Source: CAZAQS01 sp964486825
GTDB taxonomy: Bacteria > Chloroflexota > Anaerolineae > Anaerolineales > UBA4823
Reading direction: 5' to 3'
Assembly: GCA_964486825.1 (NCBI GenBank)
Contig: CAZAQS010000307.1
Coordinates: 1 to 5,551, forward strand
Length of the DNA stretch: 5,551 bases
The notes below the pieces were generated by a model. The model saw only the letters and a program-made list of their open reading frames with translations, searched no databases and was not told the DNA's origin. Positions within the stretch are counted from its first letter, which is position 1. Every line of letters starts with the position of its first letter. The position numbers and the translations under genes were made by a program. Shown piece after piece: positions 1 through 4,251 of this stretch.

Positions 1-72
1 GCGGGTGTCGCCAAGTGGTAAGGCAACGGCTTCCCAAGCCGTTATTCGTGGGTTCGAATCCCATCACCCGCT
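1..72 (+). tRNA. tRNA-Gly (anticodon CCC)
   Basis: A complete cloverleaf can be drawn. The 7-bp acceptor stem is GCGGGTG (1-7) with CACCCGC (65-71). The D stem is GCC/GGC (10-12/22-24) with GG at 17-18. The anticodon stem ACGGC/GCCGT (26-30/38-42) closes the loop TTCCCAA, which places anticodon CCC at 33-35 and reads GGG glycine codons. The T stem GTGGG/CCCAT (48-52/60-64) closes the loop TTCGAAT. The discriminator is T72. No CCA is encoded, so a CCA-adding enzyme must complete the 3' end. A run of T follows directly. The gene starts at base 1 of the window, so whether it lies in a larger tRNA cluster cannot be seen. Confidence 0.96.
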
Positions 73-80
73 TTTTTTCT
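72..80 (+). terminator. T-run after the tRNA, possible transcription end
   Basis: Seven consecutive T (72-78), then C and T, directly follow the GC-rich acceptor and T-arm of the tRNA. The folded tRNA 3' half plus the U-run resembles an intrinsic terminator, but there is no separate hairpin. It would separate the tRNA transcript from the signalling genes. This is inferred from position and composition only. Confidence 0.35.
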
Positions 81-162
81 TAACGGCCCTCACCAGCCTG
101 TCCCGGTTATATACAGCTTCCAAAGTTTCTTTAGCGTATCAATAGTACATCATTTCAGATTA

Positions 163-192
163 TCGTTGCAAAAATCAAAATTATTGCAACGA
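163..192. repeat. perfect 9-bp inverted repeat, candidate operator
   Basis: TCGTTGCAA (163-171) and its exact reverse complement TTGCAACGA (184-192) flank a 12-bp AT-rich spacer (172-183). The half-sites start 21 bp apart, close to two helical turns, so both would face the same side of the DNA, as expected for a dimeric regulator. If the extended -10 at 221-229 is used, the repeat centre lies near -58 from the inferred start of transcription, a typical activator position. It has no T-run and a long loop, so a terminator hairpin is unlikely. No regulator gene is visible to name as its partner. Confidence 0.5.
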
Positions 193-200
193 AATTATTA

Positions 201-229
201 TGAGCATCTGGAACAAATCTTGCTACAAT
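201..229 (+). promoter_or_regulatory. candidate extended -10 promoter for the receiver genes
   Basis: TGCTACAAT (221-229) combines the TGn extension with a -10 hexamer TACAAT (224-229), which matches TATAAT at five of six positions. At 17-bp spacing the -35 position would be TGAGCA (201-206), a poor match, so the promoter may rely on the extended -10 or on an activator at the upstream inverted repeat. It would start RNA near 236 and leave a leader of about 40 bases before the first receiver gene. Seen in sequence only. Confidence 0.45.
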
Positions 230-239
230 AATCCTGGAT

Positions 240-255
240 AAATATCTAAATATCC
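240..255 (+). repeat. tandem 8-bp direct repeat in the leader
   Basis: AAATATCT (240-247) is followed at once by AAATATCC (248-255), two copies differing in the last base. The repeat sits between the candidate promoter and the first start codon, in very AT-rich sequence. It may be chance in biased sequence. It could also keep the leader unstructured or be a protein site. Confidence 0.25.
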
Positions 256-272
256 TAAAATTGCACGGGTAA

Positions 273-680
273 ATGGGTATGTCACCTTTGAACCGCTCAG
301 CTATAATTCTTTATATAGAAGACAATCCTGACAACCGCCTCTTGATCCGCAGGGTGCTGCAGGCCGAAGGCCTGACCTTCCAAGAAGCCTCCAATGCCAG
401 AGAGGCCTGGTTGAGCATCCGGAAGGAAATACCAGACCTGATCCTCATGGATATCAACTTGCCCGAGGTAGATGGATATACACTCACCGCCCAGCTCAAG
501 GCCTTGCCCGAGCTGCTCAATGTTCCGATCATCGCCATGACAGCCAATGTCATGAAAGGCGACCGGGAGCGCACGTTGCAAGCCGGGTGTGATGGATATA
601 TCCAAAAGCCTGTCGACATCGACACCTTACCGGGCCAGATCAACAATTTTTTAAGAGAGGCCATCCGTGTTGACCACTAA
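273..680 (+). CDS. single-domain response regulator (CheY/DivK-like receiver)
   Basis: This protein is a stand-alone receiver domain that would accept phosphate from a histidine kinase or phosphotransfer protein in the cytoplasm. In the 135-residue product the acidic pair is E16-D17 (motif YIEDN), the phospho-acceptor is D60 (LILMDINLPEVDGY), the switch residue is T90 (IIAMTAN) and the conserved lysine is K112 (QKP). All catalytic positions are intact. Only about 10 residues follow the domain, so there is no output domain. An in-frame TAA at 270-272 lies directly before ATG 273, so no upstream start exists. ATG 279 (M3) is an equally good start, because GGGT at 267-270 is better spaced for it. 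The gene overlaps the next receiver by 14 bases if that gene starts at GTG 667. The two receivers share 13 of 25 residues in the alpha4-beta5-alpha5 part (from QAG to the final L), which suggests an old tandem duplication. The partner kinase is not in the window. Confidence 0.93.
   Translation: MGMSPLNRSAIILYIEDNPDNRLLIRRVLQAEGLTFQEASNAREAWLSIRKEIPDLILMDINLPEVDGYTLTAQLKALPELLNVPIIAMTANVMKGDRERTLQAGCDGYIQKPVDIDTLPGQINNFLREAIRVDH
653..660 (+). promoter_or_regulatory. ribosome binding site for GTG start at 667
   Basis: AAGAGAGG (653-660) lies six bases before GTG 667 and nine before TTG 670, inside the end of the preceding receiver gene. It is a moderate Shine-Dalgarno and would allow translational coupling of the two receivers. 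It competes as an explanation with the much stronger site at 748-756. Confidence 0.45.
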
Positions 681-1155
681 TCTATTTGCAGCCAGCTCAA
701 ATTCTCCATCGGTTCCTCATGACAAGGAAGAGATTTCAAGCCCTCGTAAGGAGGGGCTTTTGAAAGATGTAACCGTTCTGGTGGTGGAGGATAACGTCTC
801 CAATTTCGTACTGATCGCCCGTATGTTGGGATATATGGGCATCCATTGTGAATGGAAGACATCCGGTTACGAAGTAGTGGAATATGCGGATGCTTTACCA
901 CGGCTTGACCTGATCCTGATGGATATCCGCTTGCCTTATGAAGATGGTTATGGGGCGCTGCGCAAAATTCGCGCCTTCAAGGCATTGAAGAAAACTCGAG
1001 TGGTGGCAGTAACAGCCGAATCGAGCCTGGAGCAGATGAACAAGGCCAAGCAGGCGGGGTTTGATGGCTTCTTGGGTAAACCTCTGGATATGGATCGTTT
1101 CCCCGATCAAATCCGGCGCATCCTAAGTGGAGATCCGGTTTGGGAATTGAGCTAA
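667..1155 (+). CDS. second single-domain response regulator (receiver)
   Basis: This is a second stand-alone receiver. Numbered from GTG 667 (162 residues), the acidic pair is E41-D42 (LVVEDN), the phospho-acceptor is D86 (LILMDIRLPYEDGY), the switch residue is T116 (VVAVTAE) and the conserved lysine is K138 (GKP). The fold ends near residue 154 with no output domain. An in-frame TAA at 652-654 makes GTG 667 the furthest possible start. This start gives an atypical N-terminal tail of about 33 residues, rich in S, P, E and K, that is not part of the receiver fold. TTG 760 lies just after AAGGAGGGG (748-756) and would give a compact protein of 131 residues beginning MKDVTVLVVEDN, normal for the family. 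I cannot decide between the two starts. The longer form is listed because its frame overlaps the previous gene. The role is likely as a phosphate carrier or as a regulator acting by protein contact. Confidence 0.92.
   Translation: MLTTNLFAASSNSPSVPHDKEEISSPRKEGLLKDVTVLVVEDNVSNFVLIARMLGYMGIHCEWKTSGYEVVEYADALPRLDLILMDIRLPYEDGYGALRKIRAFKALKKTRVVAVTAESSLEQMNKAKQAGFDGFLGKPLDMDRFPDQIRRILSGDPVWELS
748..756 (+). promoter_or_regulatory. strong Shine-Dalgarno for an alternative TTG start at 760
   Basis: AAGGAGGGG contains AGGAGG (749-754), five bases before in-frame TTG 760. It is the strongest ribosome-binding match before either receiver gene. Starting here removes the extra N-terminal tail and places the first residues exactly at receiver strand beta1. 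The motif also encodes Lys-Glu-Gly in the longer frame, so coincidence is possible. Confidence 0.5.
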
Positions 1156-1168
1156 ACGGGGAAGTCCA

Positions 1169-1196
1169 TTGACTGGCATGTAAGTTGCACTATCAA
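1169..1196 (+). promoter_or_regulatory. candidate promoter for the three sensor genes
   Basis: TTGACT (1169-1174, five of six to TTGACA) and TATCAA (1191-1196, four of six to TATAAT) are separated by 16 bp. They lie in the 96-bp gap between the receiver genes and the GAF genes. RNA would start near 1203, about 50 bases before ATG 1252. There is no obvious terminator in the gap, so readthrough from the receiver genes is also possible. The same TATCAAT heptamer also occurs at 137-143 without a good -35. Confidence 0.4.
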
Positions 1197-1251
1197 TACT
1201 GCGAGCATTGCTCAAATCTAATCCTGGGCCCAAGAACCTCCGGGGATCCTT

Positions 1252-2553
1252 ATGTCTTTGGTTACACCAAAACCACCGCGCCGCTCCAGGGGTAAGTGGG
1301 CGCGCAAAACGAATATACGGTACAGGATTGACAAAGCACGCCGAGCCTCCTTCGACGGCCCTTTGTTGGTTTATAAAGCCGCTCGAGATATAAACCGGGC
1401 TGCCTCAGCCATTGAAATCATGCGCGCGGCCGCTAACGCACTCTCACGGGCCACCCACCCCTCCGTTGTATTCACTGCCAGTCCAGACAAGAAAAACTTG
1501 TTGATCCCTCAGGATGAGGGAGTCATCCTCATCCCTTTGGAACAAATTGAAACACTGCTCCCTAACAACAGGAACTTCACCACCATCCAATACAATCAAG
1601 ATCCTTCTGAAAAGGGACCCGTCTCCACAATCCTGGGCCTGCTAGGATGGGAAAAAGCCGCCTTGCTACCCATCCGGCAGGAGCGGGTGATAGCCGCTTT
1701 GATCGTTGTAAGGTTCGATCCAGGCAGCCTCCCCCCGCTTTCTGCCTTACGAATTTACGCTACGATCGCTGAAATTGCGGAGGTCGGGCTGGATAAGACG
1801 CAAGCCATGCAAAGCGCTCAACGACCTCTGGCAGAGCTGGAAGCCTTTAACTTCATAAGCCAGGCGGTATCGGGGCAAACCGACCTGAAAACCTTGTATA
1901 CAACGATACACAAGGCTATAAGCCAGATCCTGGGCCAGGTTGATCTCATGATCGCCGACTTCGACCCGGGCAGCGAAACCATTCGGGTTCCTTACCTGTA
2001 CGAGCATCCCGATCTACTGGCCGTAGAACCTTTCCCACTTGGAGAAGGCCTGACCTCCATACTGATTCAATCCCGCGAGCCACTCCTGTTATCAGGAGAT
2101 GTCGAGGCTCAGGCCAGGGATCTGAATGCAAAAATTATGGGTGGGATTCCAAAGTCCTGGTTAGGTGTTCCATTGCTGATTGCTGAAAAGCCAATCGGTG
2201 CGCTCGTTGTCCAAGACATGGAAAATGCGGGCCGTTTCACCCAGGAAGACCAACGCCTGTTGACCTCGTTAGGTTCACAAATTGCTGTAACAATCTACAA
2301 TGCTCGTCTCATCGAACAAAGCCGCCGGTTAGCAGAGAGAGAAAGGCGCTTGCATGAGGTGACCAGTAAAATCCGGGCCTCGACAGATATGAAAACGATC
2401 TTATCCACGACCGCGACTGAAATTGGCCGTGCGTTGAACCTTCCCCGCACAACAGTTGAGGTAGGCCTGGGGGACCAAAACCCGAGCCCAATGGCAAGGC
2501 GCGAGGCAGCTTCTCCCGATGATAAGTTGGAAGATAAGGAGGCTCCACCATGA
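1252..2553 (+). CDS. soluble sensor protein with two GAF domains and no output domain
   Basis: This 433-residue protein has no membrane segment or signal peptide, so it is probably cytoplasmic. Residues 1-32 are strongly basic, with 12 Lys/Arg and one acidic residue. A degenerate GAF-like region follows at about 45-185, best seen in AALLPIRQERVIAALIVV (136-153). A clearer GAF lies at about 195-355, ending in SWLGVPLLIAEKPIGALVVQ (302-321) and FTQEDQRLLTSLGSQIAVTI (329-348). A charged helix (355-368) then leads to a 40-residue module that looks like the opening of another GAF (367-406) but is not completed. The tail is acidic and rich in P, D, K and E. GAF domains bind small ligands or mediate dimerisation, and no ligand can be named here. 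ATG 1252 follows GGGGA (1242-1246). An in-frame TAA at 1219-1221 and no start codon before 1252 fix this start. It overlaps the next gene by ATGA. No kinase, cyclase or phosphatase motif is present. Confidence 0.85.
   Translation: MSLVTPKPPRRSRGKWARKTNIRYRIDKARRASFDGPLLVYKAARDINRAASAIEIMRAAANALSRATHPSVVFTASPDKKNLLIPQDEGVILIPLEQIETLLPNNRNFTTIQYNQDPSEKGPVSTILGLLGWEKAALLPIRQERVIAALIVVRFDPGSLPPLSALRIYATIAEIAEVGLDKTQAMQSAQRPLAELEAFNFISQAVSGQTDLKTLYTTIHKAISQILGQVDLMIADFDPGSETIRVPYLYEHPDLLAVEPFPLGEGLTSILIQSREPLLLSGDVEAQARDLNAKIMGGIPKSWLGVPLLIAEKPIGALVVQDMENAGRFTQEDQRLLTSLGSQIAVTIYNARLIEQSRRLAERERRLHEVTSKIRASTDMKTILSTTATEIGRALNLPRTTVEVGLGDQNPSPMARREAASPDDKLEDKEAPP
2536..2542 (+). promoter_or_regulatory. 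ribosome binding site and ATGA coupling junction
   Basis: AAGGAGG (2536-2542) is seven bases before ATG 2550 and lies within the end of the upstream GAF gene. The stop TGA (2551-2553) overlaps the start ATG (2550-2552), a classical arrangement for translational coupling. It fixes the start of the six-TM gene with high confidence and implies that the two proteins are made together. Confidence 0.85.
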
Positions 2554-4241
2554 AAAAGGGCGGCTTCCTGAGTAACAGGCTTTCGGTCGGGTCTCGTACC
2601 GATCTCGATCTCATGGACTGGCGCGAGCGAATCCTGTCAGGCCTGCTTGCTGCGGCTACGCTCTTTGGTCTGGTGGCTTATGGAGCTTATTTACCTCTGG
2701 CTCTGCGAGCCGGACAATATATCGCGGCTGGCATCTACACCGCTGCCTGCCTTGGCCTGATCCTTTTGACCATTTTTCGCCGCTTACCTTATAGCCTGCG
2801 CTGCCATAGCCTGCTGGGAATCCTATACGTGGTTGGTGTACTGGCCTTAATCAACGACGGATTGTATGGAAGCGGCAGGATCTTCTTACTCGTAGTACCA
2901 CTGATCGGTTCGATCCTTCTTGGATCCACGGGAGGCACAAACGCCTTGATCCTCAGCATGGGTGCATTCGGTGCAGTAGGCTTGCTGATGACAGGCGGTT
3001 ATATCCCGGTCCCCGAGATTAGCGAGAGCACCAGCAGTGGTAGCCCGCAATCATGGATCAGTGCTGGAATGAACTTCAGCCTGTTGGGCATAACGGCAAC
3101 TTTAGCCCTGGTGGTTCTGGTAAAAGGCCTGGAACAAAGCCTGCAGGTGCAAAGAAATATGGCTGACCAAATGGCTGAGGAACACCTCTTGCTGGAAGAG
3201 CGTGTTTCAGAACGTACTCAGGCGCTCGAACGCCGTTTGGGGCAGATCTATACGGCAGCAGAAATCTCCAGGGCGATCAGCGCGGTTTTGGATCGCCAGG
3301 CCTTACTCCAACAAGTGGTCGACCTTGTAAAACAGAGATTCGAACTGTATTACGTCGGCGTCTTCCTGGTGGACGATCAAGAAGAATATGCCGTATTGCA
3401 AGCCGGTACCGGAGAGGCAGGCAAAAATATGATCGCCGAAGGCCACCGCCTCAAGATCGGTGGCGCTTCCATGGTCGGCTGGGCTACCGAGCATAAAGAG
3501 CCGCGCATCACCATGGATGTAGGCAGCGAAACAGTCCATTTCCGTAACCCGCACCTGCCCATGACCCTCTCTGAGATGGCGCTCCCATTGCTCACTGGGC
3601 AAAAGGTATTAGGAGCACTGACAATCCAATCAGCTCAACCGAATGCTTTCGATCGCGATGATATTACCGTTCTTAAGGCCATCGCGGATACGCTTGCGAC
3701 GGCTCTGGAAAACTCAGAACTGTTCCGTGAGCTGGAAACCCGCCTGGATGAGATCCGTACCTTACACGCACAATATTTAATTCAGGCCTGGTCGGAGGCG
3801 CTTCGCCAACATGAAGATCTCTCTTTCATCTACGAGGTCTCACCGTTGAAGACGAATCTGGGAAATAGGATCAGCCTGGAAATGCCCTTATCCTTGCGAG
3901 GCCAAAGCATCGGCAAGATCGTCTTGGAGACGGATCAGGAGTACTGGACAGAGGAGGATCTTGTATTTATCGATGCAGTGGCCACAGAAGCCGCTATTGC
4001 ACTGGAAAACGCTCGCCTCCTGGAAGAGAACCAACGCCGCGCCCAGCGAGAGCACCACCTGAGCCAAATCTCTGCCAAGGCACAGCAATACATGGATATC
4101 GATATGGTCATCAAGACGGCTGTACAGGAAGTTAGCCGCGCCATCAAGGCGCCAAAAGTCAGGATCCGCCTGACAAGCGATGGACATCCTGTGGAACACG
4201 AGCAAACCGATCAACCGGGTAGTAACGGGGTAGAAGGGTAG
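2550..4241 (+). CDS. six-TM membrane sensor with coiled coil, GAF and half-GAF, no output domain
   Basis: In this 563-residue protein, six hydrophobic segments are visible at about 28-50, 56-76, 84-102, 109-126, 130-149 and 171-192. They form an N-terminal membrane domain. A charged helix at 195-230 (QRNMADQMAEEHLLLEERVS) is a probable coiled coil or signalling helix. A full GAF follows at about 235-390, with GGASMVGWATEHKEPRI (304-320) and LPLLTGQKVLGALTIQ (345-360). After a second helix comes a shortened GAF-like piece (425-497) with PLSLRGQSIGKIVLE (446-460) and WTEEDLVFIDAVATEAAIAL (466-485). It lacks much of the usual N-terminal half. The protein ends in a 40-residue GAF-opening module (504-543) like that of the upstream protein. 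There is no HisKA, HATPase, GGDEF or PP2C domain. It probably senses membrane or cytoplasmic signals and passes them on by protein contact. It is coupled to its upstream neighbour, and the next gene starts 10 bases downstream. Confidence 0.87.
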   Translation: MKKGGFLSNRLSVGSRTDLDLMDWRERILSGLLAAATLFGLVAYGAYLPLALRAGQYIAAGIYTAACLGLILLTIFRRLPYSLRCHSLLGILYVVGVLALINDGLYGSGRIFLLVVPLIGSILLGSTGGTNALILSMGAFGAVGLLMTGGYIPVPEISESTSSGSPQSWISAGMNFSLLGITATLALVVLVKGLEQSLQVQRNMADQMAEEHLLLEERVSERTQALERRLGQIYTAAEISRAISAVLDRQALLQQVVDLVKQRFELYYVGVFLVDDQEEYAVLQAGTGEAGKNMIAEGHRLKIGGASMVGWATEHKEPRITMDVGSETVHFRNPHLPMTLSEMALPLLTGQKVLGALTIQSAQPNAFDRDDITVLKAIADTLATALENSELFRELETRLDEIRTLHAQYLIQAWSEALRQHEDLSFIYEVSPLKTNLGNRISLEMPLSLRGQSIGKIVLETDQEYWTEEDLVFIDAVATEAAIALENARLLEENQRRAQREHHLSQISAKAQQYMDIDMVIKTAVQEVSRAIKAPKVRIRLTSDGHPVEHEQTDQPGSNGVEG

Positions 4242-4246
4242 GAGAG
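4241..4246 (+). promoter_or_regulatory. ribosome binding site for the dCache receptor
   Basis: GGAGAG (4241-4246) overlaps the last base of the preceding TAG stop and lies five bases before ATG 4252. The spacing and the 10-bp intergenic gap indicate the same transcript and support ATG 4252 as the start. Confidence 0.75.
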
Positions 4247-4251
4247 CTGAG

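Noticed and set aside
48..72. tRNA 3' end as an integration (att) site
   Set aside because: tRNA-Gly genes are common integration targets, but no second copy of the tRNA 3' end, integrase or mobile gene is present in the window.
574..581. CGTTGCAA, a copy of the operator half-site inside the first receiver gene
   Set aside because: It has no inverted partner nearby and encodes ordinary receiver residues (Thr-Leu-Gln). A single 8-mer match is expected by chance.
471..600. GATGGATATA occurs twice exactly 120 bp apart (471-480 and 591-600)
   Set aside because: Both copies encode the Asp-Gly-Tyr residues that the receiver fold has at two places. Codon choice explains the repeat.
1225..1232. Palindrome TGGGCCCA before the GAF gene
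   Set aside because: It is eight bases with no loop, no T-run and no flanking symmetry, so it supports neither a terminator nor a convincing operator.
1208..1393. 61-codon + strand frame overlapping the start of the GAF gene
   Set aside because: It overlaps the basic N-terminus of the GAF protein in another frame and has no good ribosome binding site. The 1252 frame is supported by its GAF domains and the upstream stop.
3820..4042. Half-GAF as a pseudogene remnant or frameshift
   Set aside because: The frame runs cleanly from the membrane domain through to the C-terminal module, with conserved motif residues and no internal stop.
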